Assembly (NCBI RefSeq): GCF_003389455.1 | Contig: NZ_QUAC01000198.1 | Span: 40,000 to 100,188, forward strand | Direction of reading: 5' to 3' | Length of the DNA stretch: 60,189 nt | Source: Streptomyces inhibens | GTDB lineage: Bacteria; Actinomycetota; Actinomycetes; Streptomycetales; Streptomycetaceae | Part shown: one piece after another, positions 42,904-51,884 of the stretch | Numbering within the stretch: the stretch's first letter is position 1 | How the letters are laid out: the number at the start of each line of letters is the position of its first letter | The notes under the pieces: model-generated | What the model was told of the DNA's origin: nothing | The model's database searches: none | The model's input: only the letters and a program-made list of their open reading frames with translations | Program-made: the position numbers and the translations under genes

Positions 42904-45161
42904 TGAGGATCGACACCTTCGACCCCGCGTCGCTCAGTGACGCCTTCGGCATCGACATGAGCACGATCGATCTTCCCGGTGTCGTCGGGCTGGGGGCGGG
43001 CTGGGGCCGGGTGGCGCCGGGCAAGCGCTCCGACGCGCACCAGCACGACGAGATCGAGATGTTTGTCATCGTGTCGGGCAGCGGCGAGGTCGTGGTGGAC
43101 GGCGCGCGGCATCCGGTGGGGCCGGGCACGGTCATCAAGTTCGACCCGTTCGAGACGCATGTGCTCGACAACACCGGTGATGCCGATGTCGTGTTCGTGA
43201 CCTGCTACTGGCGTGAGCCCCGGCATGCCGGGGAGGTGGCCGTCCGTCCCGACCGGCGGCGCTTCGCCGAGCGGCCGGTGTTCGTCTTCTCCACCCCGCC
43301 GACCCCCAATGGCGACCTGCACCTCGGGCATCTGTCCGGGCCGTATCTCGGCGCGGACGCGTTCGTCCGGTTCCAGCGGATGAACGGGGTGCGGGCCTGG
43401 CACCTGACCGGCAGCGACGACCACCAGAGCTATGTGGTCGCCAGGGCGGCGCAGGAACAGAGCACGCCCGAGCAGGTCGCCGCGCACTACAGCGCCGAGA
43501 TCGCCAGAACGCTTGAGCTGATGGACATCCGGCCCGACCAGTTCACCGTGACCAGCACGGATCCCCGATACCGCGAGGGCCTGCGCGACTTCTTCACCGG
43601 CCTGGAGGCGTCGGGCAAGGTGGCCCGGCACGAACTGCCCGCGCTCTTCGACGAGGAGACCGGCCAGTACCTCTACGAGGTCGACGTGGCCGGCACCTGC
43701 CCCTCCTGCGCGGCCGCCACCAGCGGCAACATCTGCGAGGAGTGCGGCGAGCCCAACCTCGTCGCCGATCTCGTCGAGGCGCGCAGCAACATCTCGGGCT
43801 CGGCCCGTACGGGCAGCCTGGCGCGGCTCGCCCTGCCGTTGCACGAGTTCCGCGAGGCCGTCGCCACGCACCACCGGCTCGGCCGGGTGCCCGCGCGACT
43901 GCGTGAACTGGCCGAGCGGGTGTTCGCGCGGGAGACCTTCGAACTGCCGCTGAGCCACTCCGCGCAGTGGGGGGTGCCGCCGCGCGGCGTCGAGGACCAG
44001 GTGATCTGGGTGTGGCCGGAGATGTCCTACGGCTTCCTGCACGGCATCGCCGAGCTCGGCGCCCGGATCGGCGAGACATGGCACGCGGACAAGCCGGAGC
44101 AGGACTGGAAGATCGTTCATTTCTTCGGCTACGACAACAGCTTCTACCACTCGATCCTCTACCCGGTGCTGTACGGGCTCGCGTTCCCGGACTGGGAGCC
44201 GGACATCGACTACCACGTCAACGAGTTCTACCTGCTGGACAACCAGAAGTTCTCCACCAGCCGGCGGCACGCGGTGTGGGGCAAGGACATCCTCGCGCCG
44301 GAGACGGTGGACGCGGTGCGCTTCTACCTGTCCCGCACCCGCTCCGAGGGCGAGCGCACCAATTTCGAGCGGGAGGCCTACACCGCGACCGTGCGCGATG
44401 TGCTGATCGACGGCTGGCAGGGCTGGCTCGACGACCTCGGCCGCCGGCTGAACACACGGTTCGGCGGCGTGGTTCCGGACGCCGGAATCTGGACCCCCGA
44501 ACACACCGCGTTCTATGCCCGGCTGGGCGGGCGGCTGGCGGCCGTGACCGCGCACCTCGGCCAGGACGGGTTCTCCTTACGGGCGGCCACCGCGGAACTG
44601 GAGGGCATCGTCACCGACGCGCGCGCGTTCGCCGAGCGCGAGGAGGTGCTCGCCGGCGCGTCCGGGTGGCAGTCCGAGAACCGGACGGCGATGGCGCTGG
44701 AAGTGGCGGCGGCCCGGTTGCTGTCCAGGGTCGCCACGCCGGTCATGCCGCGCTTCGCCGGTCGCCTGGCCGCCCTGCTCGGCGAGAGCGAGCCGGCCTG
44801 GCCGTCCACCGTGGACCTGGTGCCCGCCGGGACCAGGGTGGACCTGGCCGGCCAGGTGTTCTTCGCCTCTGAGCCGGCGACCCACCGACCACAGGAACCG
44901 GCGGTCCCCGCACCACACGAAGCCGCGCCGGACCCGCTGCCCTGGCTCGCCGACCTGGTCCGGAGCACCCTCGGGCTGCCGGCGGAGGCGGCGGTGGCGG
45001 ACAAGACCCTGCGGGAGCTCGGCGCCTCCTCGTTGCAGGCGGTCGCGGTGCAGTACCAGATCCTGGAGCGGCTGGATCTCGACGTGCCGATGTCGGAGCT
45101 GCTCTCCGAACGGAACGTCGCCGAGCTGAGCCGGCAGCTGACCGAGGAGGTGGCCCGATGA
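42903..45161 (+). CDS. Hydrazine synthetase: cupin-MetRS-carrier protein fusion
   Basis: A 752-residue three-domain protein. Residues 1-115 form a cupin with its metal ligands in SDAHQHDEIEMFV. Residues 120-650 are a methionyl-tRNA synthetase-like domain with HLGH (140-143), a zinc knuckle (CPSC...CEEC) and a KFSTS loop (449-453). Cupin-MetRS didomains join an N-hydroxylated diamine to an amino acid (glycine), forming N-N via an ester that rearranges on the cupin. Residues 680-750 are an extra carrier domain with the phosphopantetheine site Ser710 in LRELGASSLQAV. That addition is not part of the usual didomain and suggests that the product is handed to the NRPS encoded next. Codon 559 is TTA. 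Not a housekeeping MetRS: the cupin and carrier parts exclude that. Confidence 0.92.
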   Translation: MRIDTFDPASLSDAFGIDMSTIDLPGVVGLGAGWGRVAPGKRSDAHQHDEIEMFVIVSGSGEVVVDGARHPVGPGTVIKFDPFETHVLDNTGDADVVFVTCYWREPRHAGEVAVRPDRRRFAERPVFVFSTPPTPNGDLHLGHLSGPYLGADAFVRFQRMNGVRAWHLTGSDDHQSYVVARAAQEQSTPEQVAAHYSAEIARTLELMDIRPDQFTVTSTDPRYREGLRDFFTGLEASGKVARHELPALFDEETGQYLYEVDVAGTCPSCAAATSGNICEECGEPNLVADLVEARSNISGSARTGSLARLALPLHEFREAVATHHRLGRVPARLRELAERVFARETFELPLSHSAQWGVPPRGVEDQVIWVWPEMSYGFLHGIAELGARIGETWHADKPEQDWKIVHFFGYDNSFYHSILYPVLYGLAFPDWEPDIDYHVNEFYLLDNQKFSTSRRHAVWGKDILAPETVDAVRFYLSRTRSEGERTNFEREAYTATVRDVLIDGWQGWLDDLGRRLNTRFGGVVPDAGIWTPEHTAFYARLGGRLAAVTAHLGQDGFSLRAATAELEGIVTDARAFAEREEVLAGASGWQSENRTAMALEVAAARLLSRVATPVMPRFAGRLAALLGESEPAWPSTVDLVPAGTRVDLAGQVFFASEPATHRPQEPAVPAPHEAAPDPLPWLADLVRSTLGLPAEAAVADKTLRELGASSLQAVAVQYQILERLDLDVPMSELLSERNVAELSRQLTEEVAR

Positions 45162-48100
45162 CCAGTTACCTGACGGTGTTGGAAGAGATCAGCGCCCGGG
45201 GCCTGAGCATCGTCGCCGCCGGCGCGGATCTGCGGCTGCAGGGTCCGCGCGAGCGCGTGGACGCCGAGCTGGTCGGCCGGATCAAGGCCGTCAAGTCCGA
45301 GCTCATCGCCCACCTCACCCCGGACCCCGGGATCGCGCTGACCCCGTTGCAGCAGGGCTACCTGGCCGGCCGGGACGAGGTGTTCGAGCTGGGCAACGTG
45401 GCCAGCTACGTCTACCACGAGATCGAGGGCCACTGGGACGTCGACCGGCTCCAGGCCGCGCTGGACGCCGTGGTCGCCCGGCACGACTGCCTGCGTACCC
45501 GGTTCACCCAGGCACAGACCCAGGTACAGGAACCGCGGGCCGAGGTCCGGATCAACCGGGTCGACCTGCGGGACGACGACGGCACCGGGCTGGCCGCCCA
45601 ACGCGCGCGCTGGACGCACCGGATGCTGCCGGCCGCCCAGGCGCCGCTGCTGGCGGCCGAGGTGTCGCTGCTGGCCGGGGACCGGATGGTGCTGCACGTC
45701 GGTCATGACGGCCTGGTCATGGACGGGATCAGCATGTTCCTGTTCTTCCGTGACTGGTGGGCGCGGTACGAGGGAGAGCAGCAACCGGCCGGTGAGGAGG
45801 CCTCGTTCGCGTCGTACGTGGCCGGTCTTGAGGTCGCCCGCACCCGCAAGCCGTACGCCCGGGCCAAGGCGTACTGGCTGGAGCGGCTGGACAGCGGCAG
45901 CCTGTGGGGACATCCGGAGCTGCCGCTGGCGAAGAGCCCGTCCGCGATCACCACACCACGCTTCTCCCAGCGCGTGGTCCGGGTGCCGGCACAGCGGTGG
46001 GCGGTGCTGAAGGAGCACGCCGCCGCGGCCGGTGTCACCCCCTCCGGCCTGCTGTTCACCGCGTACGCCGAAACCCTCGCGTGCTGGGGCGCCGGCCCCC
46101 GGTTCACCCTGACCACCACGGTGGCCAACCGGCCGCCGATCCACCCGCGCATCCTGGAGTCGATCGGGCAGTACAGCGACCCGATGCTCGTCGCGGTCGA
46201 CCTCGATCGTGGCGTGCCCTTCGCCGAGCGGGCCAAGGCGGTGCAGGAGCGGCTGCGGACCGACCTCGACAACCGGCATTTCTCCGGCATCGAGGTGCTG
46301 CGGGAACTCGGCCTGCGCAGCGGCGGGCAGCCGCGTATGCCCTTCACCTTCAACAGCGCCCTCGGCTATCCGCTCGCGGATGTGGACGGCTCCGCGCTGG
46401 AGCTGTTCGGACCCGAGGTGCACACGATCAGCCAGACACCGCAGACCTGGCTCAACGTGTTCGCCATGGAGCAGCACGGCGGCGTCGTCGTCCAGCTCGA
46501 CGGCGTCGACGAACTGTTCCCGGACGGCCTGCTGGACGATCTGGCACAGGGGTATCAGCGCCTGCTCGATCTGCTCACCGACGCGAGCGAGTGGCACCAC
46601 CACCGGTTCGACCTGCTGCCCGCCGAGCAGCGGGACCGCAGGCGCGCCGCCAACGACACCGACCGGCCGCTGCCCCAACAGCTGTTGCAGGAACCGTTCG
46701 TGGCACAGGCGCGGCGCAGTCCGGGGGCGCCGGCGGTGATCACCTCGACCGGTGAGCTGAGCTATGCCGAGTTGTACCGGCGGGCCCGCGCCGCGGCGAG
46801 TTGGCTGCGTGCGTGCGGGGCCGGCCGCGATGAGCTCGTCGGGCTGGTCATGACCCGAGGCCCCGAGCAGATCGTCGGGATCATGGCCACACTCCTGGCG
46901 GGCGCGGCCTATCTGCCGGTCGACGCGGACCTGCCCGCCCGCCGGCAGCGGGAACTGCTCGACGCCGGCGAGGTGCGGTGCGTACTCACCAACTCCGGCT
47001 GGAGCGACCCGGCCGGCCGGCGCACGGTGCTGGCGCTGGACTGCGGCACCGAACTCGACGGCAGTGGAGTCGACGACTGTCCGGAGCCCGGGCCGATCGC
47101 CGGGGCGGACCCCGACGACCTCGCCTATGTGCTGCCCACCTCGGGCACGACCGGCACGCCGAAGGGCGTCATGGTCAGCCACCGCAGCGTGGCCAACGTC
47201 GTCGCGGACTGCACCCGCCGGTTCGGCGTCGGTCCGCGCGACCGGCTGTTCGCGATCAGCGCGTTCAGCTTCGATCTGTCCGTCTACGACGTGTTCGGCG
47301 CGCTGTCCGCCGGTGCCGCGATCGTGCTGCCCGACCACGACAAGGCGGCCGACCCGGCGCACTGGCTGGAGATGTGCGCGCGCGGCGGGGTCACGGTGTG
47401 GAACTCGGTGCCGCAGATCGTTGCCCTGCTGCACGAACAGGCAGGCGCGGACGGTCTTACCCCGCTCGCCGACCTGCGGCTGGTGATGATGAGCGGCGAC
47501 CGCATCCCGCCGGAACTGCCGCCGGCCCTGCGGGCGAGCCTGCCCGGACTCGACGTGGTCTCGCTCGGCGGACCGACCGAGACGACGGTCTGGAACATCG
47601 TCCACCCGATCGGTCCGGACGAGGACGGCTCGCGGAGCATCCCGTACGGGCGGCCGAACGACAACAACAGGGCGTATGTGCTCGACGAGGACGGGCTGGA
47701 CCTGCCGGACTGGGTGACCGGCGAGATCTTCGCCTCGGGAACCGGCCTGGCCCGCGGGTACTGGAAGGACGAGCAGGCGACCGGCGAGAAGTTCTTCTTC
47801 GACCGACGACGGGGCGTACGGCTCTGCCGAACCGGCGACCTCGGGCGCTACCTGCCGTCCGGGGAGATCGACATCCTCGGCCGGGCGGACTTCCAGATCA
47901 AGGTCAACGGCTACCGGATCGAAGCCGGCGAGGTGGAGACGCGGCTGGTCGCGCTGCCCGGCGTGCGGCAGGCAGCGGTGGTCCGCCGGCCGGGCAGCCG
48001 GGGCGACCGGCTGGTCGCGCACCTGGTTCCCGGCGAACAGGACCAGCCGGCACCCATGCCGGACGGCGAGCGACGGCGCCTGGAGGACGAGCTCCGTGCG

Positions 48101-48481
48101 GCGCTGCGCGACCAACTGCCGGAGTACATGGTTCCGTCCGTCGTGGTGTGGCACGACAGCCTGCCGCTGACCGCCAACGGCAAGGTCGACCGGCCGCGGC
48201 TGGCCTCGGACGAGGTGCCCGAGGCCGAGGCCGCCCCGTCCGGCGACGCCGTACCGGCGGAAGGCATCGAGCGGGAGCTCGCCGAGCTGTGGGCGGGTGT
48301 GCTCAAAGTGCCCGATGTCGACGCCCTGACCCCGCTGACCGACATCGGCGCCGACTCGCTCGCCGCGGCGCGCATCCTGGCCGGAGTGCGCAAGCGGTAC
48401 AAGGTCACCATCCCGTTGTCGGAGCTGGTCCGGGTGAACACGGTACGGGCGATGGCCGCCCGGATCGGCGGTGCGAAATGA
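45158..48481 (+). CDS. NRPS: TubC docking-Cy-A(Cys)-PCP
   Basis: A 1,107-residue single module. Residues 1-50 are a TubC-type docking domain. Residues 60-480 form a cyclisation domain: RHDCLRTRF, DGLVMD (the DxxxxD Cy motif), VANRPPIHPR and ISQTPQTWLN, where the usual Asp is Asn. The A domain (500-1000) has TSGTTGTPKGVM and GADPDDLAYVLP. Specificity residues read by eye are D-L-Y-N-M-S-L-V-W-K, eight of ten identical to the cysteine code. The PCP has IGADSLAAARI. Expected reaction: accept an acyl group from an upstream carrier, couple it to cysteine and perhaps close a thiazoline. No release domain is present. The ATG overlaps the hydrazine synthetase stop. Confidence 0.92.
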   Translation: MTSYLTVLEEISARGLSIVAAGADLRLQGPRERVDAELVGRIKAVKSELIAHLTPDPGIALTPLQQGYLAGRDEVFELGNVASYVYHEIEGHWDVDRLQAALDAVVARHDCLRTRFTQAQTQVQEPRAEVRINRVDLRDDDGTGLAAQRARWTHRMLPAAQAPLLAAEVSLLAGDRMVLHVGHDGLVMDGISMFLFFRDWWARYEGEQQPAGEEASFASYVAGLEVARTRKPYARAKAYWLERLDSGSLWGHPELPLAKSPSAITTPRFSQRVVRVPAQRWAVLKEHAAAAGVTPSGLLFTAYAETLACWGAGPRFTLTTTVANRPPIHPRILESIGQYSDPMLVAVDLDRGVPFAERAKAVQERLRTDLDNRHFSGIEVLRELGLRSGGQPRMPFTFNSALGYPLADVDGSALELFGPEVHTISQTPQTWLNVFAMEQHGGVVVQLDGVDELFPDGLLDDLAQGYQRLLDLLTDASEWHHHRFDLLPAEQRDRRRAANDTDRPLPQQLLQEPFVAQARRSPGAPAVITSTGELSYAELYRRARAAASWLRACGAGRDELVGLVMTRGPEQIVGIMATLLAGAAYLPVDADLPARRQRELLDAGEVRCVLTNSGWSDPAGRRTVLALDCGTELDGSGVDDCPEPGPIAGADPDDLAYVLPTSGTTGTPKGVMVSHRSVANVVADCTRRFGVGPRDRLFAISAFSFDLSVYDVFGALSAGAAIVLPDHDKAADPAHWLEMCARGGVTVWNSVPQIVALLHEQAGADGLTPLADLRLVMMSGDRIPPELPPALRASLPGLDVVSLGGPTETTVWNIVHPIGPDEDGSRSIPYGRPNDNNRAYVLDEDGLDLPDWVTGEIFASGTGLARGYWKDEQATGEKFFFDRRRGVRLCRTGDLGRYLPSGEIDILGRADFQIKVNGYRIEAGEVETRLVALPGVRQAAVVRRPGSRGDRLVAHLVPGEQDQPAPMPDGERRRLEDELRAALRDQLPEYMVPSVVVWHDSLPLTANGKVDRPRLASDEVPEAEAAPSGDAVPAEGIERELAELWAGVLKVPDVDALTPLTDIGADSLAAARILAGVRKRYKVTIPLSELVRVNTVRAMAARIGGAK

Positions 48482-49977
48482 GTGTGATCAACCGGGTGGT
48501 CAGCGGTCCGCCGCGGCCGGGCAACCGCTTGTCCGTCGCCCGGCTGGGCGCGGCCGAATCCTGGGACCTCACCGAGGTCTGGGAGTTGTCGGGACGGGTC
48601 GCCGGGCACCTGCTCGGCCTCGGCGTCCGGCCGGGTGACCGGATCGGCATCCTCGCGGCGAACTCGCTGGAGTGGGTGCTGCTCGATCTGGCCGCACTGC
48701 GGATCAAGGCGGTGACCGCGGGATTCGACCCCGGCAAGTTCGACGCCACCGGGGCGGAGCTCGTCGCCCGTTACGGCCTTGCGGTGCTCTTCACCGACCA
48801 GGACGAGACGGCAGACCGGGTGCGTCCGATCGCCGCCGTGCGCGAACTCCCGCCGTCCGACGCGGTATTGCCGCACGTGGTGTGGGAACCCGGCGAGACA
48901 CCCGCGCTGAAGTTCACCTCGGGCAGCAGCGGCCCGGCCAAGTCGCTGCTGGCGAGCGCGGGAAGCATCGACAGCTCGCTCGCCGCGGTGCAGGAGATGT
49001 TCGCCCATGGTCCCGGTGACGACATCTTCGTGTTCCTGCCGCTCTCCCTGCTCCAGCAACGGTATTGGGTGTATTCGGCGCTGGTGTTCGGTCACGACGT
49101 CACGATCAGCACCTACGAGGCCGCGTTCGCCACCCTGCGCACGGCGCGGCCGACGGTGGTGATGGGCGTGCCCGGCTTCTACGAGACGACCGGCGCCCAT
49201 CTGCAGGCCAGGGCCGCCCGTACCGGGGCCTCCCCGGCCGAGGTGGCCATCGAGGTCTTCGGCGACCGGATCCGCTACCTGTGGACGGGCTCCGCGCCCG
49301 CGAACCCGGCCACATTGCGCTACTTCACCGATGCCGGCCTGCCGATCTTCGAGGGCTACGGTCTCAACGAAACCTGCATCGTGGCCAAGAACCACCCCGG
49401 CGCGCACCGGCCCGGCAGCGTCGGCCGGGTCCTGCCGGGAAAGGAGGTGCTCATCGACGCGGACGGTGTGATCAACGTCCGTGGCGAGCGTCCCGTGGCC
49501 ACCCGCTATGAGCACGCGGAGCCTGGCGAGTCGGAGGCGATGTTCCGGCCCGGGGGGATCGTGCGCACGGGTGACCTCGGCCATCTCGATGAGGACGGCT
49601 ATCTGTTCGTGCGCGGCCGGGCCGACGACGTGATCGTGCTGGAGAACGGCAAGAAGATCATCGTGCGGCCGATCGAGGAACGTCTCAAGGCCTGCACGGC
49701 GATCGAGGACTGCGTGGTGACCAACCCGTCGCAGCGGCAACTCGTCGCCATCGTCTCGCCGGCGGTCAACCCGGTGGACACCGAGCTGATCGCGGCGGCG
49801 CTGCGGCAGGCCAACGCCGCCCTCGACCACGACGAGCAGGTCGCCAAGGTCGTCCTGGCGGACCGGTTCACCGTCGACAACGGGCTGCTCAGCTCCCAGT
49901 TCAAGCCCCGCCGCAAACAGATCGAGGCACGCTACCGCCGCCTCGTCATCGACCCCGAGGAGGGAATCCGTGCCTGA
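48478..49977 (+). CDS. Stand-alone acyl-AMP ligase
   Basis: A 499-residue ANL-family adenylating enzyme. The phosphate loop is LKFTSGSSGPAKSLL, followed by FEGYGLNETCIVAKN (A5 region), RTGDLGHLDEDGYLFVRGRADD (A7-A8) and a C-terminal Lys in SQFKPRRKQIEARY. It probably activates a free acid, with hydrazinoacetate the obvious candidate, and loads it onto the ACP encoded immediately downstream, whose GTG lies 8 nt inside this gene. It starts within the NRPS stop (ATGA). Confidence 0.88.
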   Translation: MSVINRVVSGPPRPGNRLSVARLGAAESWDLTEVWELSGRVAGHLLGLGVRPGDRIGILAANSLEWVLLDLAALRIKAVTAGFDPGKFDATGAELVARYGLAVLFTDQDETADRVRPIAAVRELPPSDAVLPHVVWEPGETPALKFTSGSSGPAKSLLASAGSIDSSLAAVQEMFAHGPGDDIFVFLPLSLLQQRYWVYSALVFGHDVTISTYEAAFATLRTARPTVVMGVPGFYETTGAHLQARAARTGASPAEVAIEVFGDRIRYLWTGSAPANPATLRYFTDAGLPIFEGYGLNETCIVAKNHPGAHRPGSVGRVLPGKEVLIDADGVINVRGERPVATRYEHAEPGESEAMFRPGGIVRTGDLGHLDEDGYLFVRGRADDVIVLENGKKIIVRPIEERLKACTAIEDCVVTNPSQRQLVAIVSPAVNPVDTELIAAALRQANAALDHDEQVAKVVLADRFTVDNGLLSSQFKPRRKQIEARYRRLVIDPEEGIRA

Positions 49978-50227
49978 CACCATCGAGACAACGGCCCGCG
50001 CCGCGCTGGCCGAGGTCCTGCCGCAGAGCCTGCCACCGGAAGCCATCGATCCCGACGTGGAACTCGACCACCTCGGCCTCACATCGCTGAACAAGGTGCT
50101 GTTCCTGACGTCCGTGTGCGACCGGACCCAGGTCGGGCTGCACCACTTCACCGAACACGACCTCGCCGCGATGCGCACGCTCGGGCAGGTCGTCGAGGCG
50201 CTGTCCCGGCATGCGGAGGTGCGTTGA
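49970..50227 (+). CDS. Discrete acyl carrier protein
   Basis: An 85-residue carrier protein with helix I (TARAALAEVLPQSL) and the phosphopantetheine serine Ser39 in LDHLGLTSLNKVLFL. It overlaps the ligase gene by 8 nt, a strong sign that ligase and ACP work as a loading pair. The acyl-ACP would be the natural substrate for the acyl dehydrogenase and diiron oxidase of this operon. Confidence 0.9.
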   Translation: MPDTIETTARAALAEVLPQSLPPEAIDPDVELDHLGLTSLNKVLFLTSVCDRTQVGLHHFTEHDLAAMRTLGQVVEALSRHAEVR

Positions 50228-50228
50228 G

Positions 50229-50825
50229 ATGAGCTGGTCCGAGCGCGCTCCGGCCGTACTGGACAACGGCGTTGTCCGCCTGCGGCCCATCACCGCCGCC
50301 GACCGGGAGCCGATCCGGTCAGTGGCGATGGACCCGGCCATCTGGCGCTACTTCGTGGCGCTGGTCAGCGACGAGGCATCCTTCAAGACCTTCTTCGACA
50401 CGATGATCGCCGACCACGAAGCCGGTCGGCGGGTCGTCTTCCACATCACCGACCTGGCCACCGGCCGCACCGCCGGGTCGATGAGCTACGGCAACCTGTC
50501 CGAACCGGACGGCCGGCTGGAGATCGGCTGGTCCTGGCTCGGCCGGGACTTCCGCGGCGCAGGAGTCAACCGCCACGCCAAGTTGTTGTTGCTACGGCAT
50601 GCCTTCGAGCAACTCGGCGCCGAGCGCGTCGAGTTCAAGACCGACCGGCGCAACGAGCAGGCCCGCCGCGCCCTGCGCAACATCGGCGCGACCGAGGAAG
50701 GAATCCTGCGCAGCTTCAACCCGATGCCGGACGGTACTCGCCGTGACGCCGTGTACTACAGCGTCCTGCGTGCCGAATGGCCCTCGGTACGCGACCGGCT
50801 CACGGCCAAGGCGGACGCTGAGTGA
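50229..50825 (+). CDS. GNAT-family N-acetyltransferase (RimJ/RimL-like)
   Basis: A 198-residue acetyltransferase. VVRLRPITAADREPI is the family start. LGRDFRGAGVNRHAKLLLLRHAF is the acetyl-CoA pyrophosphate loop, and RVEFKTDRRNEQARRALRNIG the classic RimL-type C-terminal motif. It may acetylate an amine or hydrazine nitrogen of the intermediate, as protection during synthesis or as self-resistance. The next gene, a C45 hydrolase/acyltransferase, could remove such a group. Overlaps its neighbour by GTGA. Confidence 0.88.
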   Translation: MSWSERAPAVLDNGVVRLRPITAADREPIRSVAMDPAIWRYFVALVSDEASFKTFFDTMIADHEAGRRVVFHITDLATGRTAGSMSYGNLSEPDGRLEIGWSWLGRDFRGAGVNRHAKLLLLRHAFEQLGAERVEFKTDRRNEQARRALRNIGATEEGILRSFNPMPDGTRRDAVYYSVLRAEWPSVRDRLTAKADAE

Positions 50826-51850
50826 CAACGACCTTCGCGGTGGCGCACGTACTCGCCCATGGCGAACCGTACGACCTCGGCCTCGCGCATGGCACCGCCC
50901 TGAAGAAGCGGTTGCGCGCCTTCCTCGACGATGGCGTCGCCCGGCTGAACCACCTGCTGCCCACCGCCGTGTCGGCAGCCGGCCTGGCCGGCGACATCGC
51001 CGCCTACCGGGCGGAGATCACCCGGTCGACGCCGCGGCTGGCCGACGAGATCGCCGGACTCGCGGCCGGCGCCGGGCTGACCCCTGACGAGGCCACCCTG
51101 CTCCAGTTGCGCCGCGAGATCATGGGATATCAGCGGATCCCCACCAGGGGTGACTGCACCACCTACGCCCGGCCGGGGGTGCTGGCGCAAACCGTGGATC
51201 TGAACGGGAATCTGGACGACCAGATCGCGGTGCTCGAAGTCGGCCATGGCGACCGCAAGGCCCTGGTGCTGAGTTTCGCCGGACTGCTCGGCTACCTCGG
51301 CGTCAACTCCCGTGGCCTCGCGGTCGGTCTGAACCTGGTGCTCGGCGGGCGCTGGGGACCGGGGCTGCCGCCCTATCTGGCCATTCGCCATCTGCTCGAC
51401 ACCGCGACCTCGGTGGACTCGGCGATCGCCATGCTGCGCTCGCTGCCCCTCGCCAGCTCCCGCACGATCGTGCTCGCCGATGCCACCGGGACCGCCTGCG
51501 TGGAAGTCCTCGGCGACGAGTACCGGGTGACGACGACGCGGGAGTCGGTGCACACCAACCACTTTCTCGCCCCGGAGTTCACCGGCCGGGACGAGTTGAA
51601 CGTCTTCGCCCGCAACTCCTCGCTGCGCCGCTTCCAGATGGCGAAATCCGCTCTGCGGGCGCTGCCTGCGGACGCGGATCCCGACGAGCACTTCGCGGTG
51701 TTGTCGCAGCCGCCGATCTGTGTTGCCGACGACGGCGATATCCGCAGGGAGCGCACCGTCGCCGCCGTTGTCCTCGATGCGAAGAACGGAGCGCTGCATC
51801 TGCGGCCGGGTGATCCCCGGCTGTCGAGAACCCAGTCTTTCCGCCTCTGA
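50822..51850 (+). CDS. Peptidase C45 (penicillin acyltransferase-like) Ntn hydrolase
   Basis: A 342-residue C45-family N-terminal nucleophile hydrolase. Cys112 in PTRGDCTTYA is the expected self-cleavage site and nucleophile, and VDLNGNLDDQIAVLEV and VNSRGLAVGLNLVL match the core of acyl-CoA:6-APA acyltransferases. Members hydrolyse or exchange amide-bound acyl groups. In this operon it could release the NRPS product, since the module lacks a thioesterase domain, or remove an acetyl protecting group. No signal peptide, so it acts in the cytoplasm. Starts with GTG overlapping the GNAT stop. Confidence 0.88.
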   Translation: MTTTFAVAHVLAHGEPYDLGLAHGTALKKRLRAFLDDGVARLNHLLPTAVSAAGLAGDIAAYRAEITRSTPRLADEIAGLAAGAGLTPDEATLLQLRREIMGYQRIPTRGDCTTYARPGVLAQTVDLNGNLDDQIAVLEVGHGDRKALVLSFAGLLGYLGVNSRGLAVGLNLVLGGRWGPGLPPYLAIRHLLDTATSVDSAIAMLRSLPLASSRTIVLADATGTACVEVLGDEYRVTTTRESVHTNHFLAPEFTGRDELNVFARNSSLRRFQMAKSALRALPADADPDEHFAVLSQPPICVADDGDIRRERTVAAVVLDAKNGALHLRPGDPRLSRTQSFRL

Positions 51851-51884
51851 TCTGTTTCACCGGTTCGAAATGGAGGTCAAGCCT

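Noticed and set aside
42903..45161. Housekeeping methionyl-tRNA synthetase
   Set aside because: The N-terminal cupin, the C-terminal carrier domain and the adjoining N-hydroxylase and FAD oxidase show a hydrazine synthetase instead.
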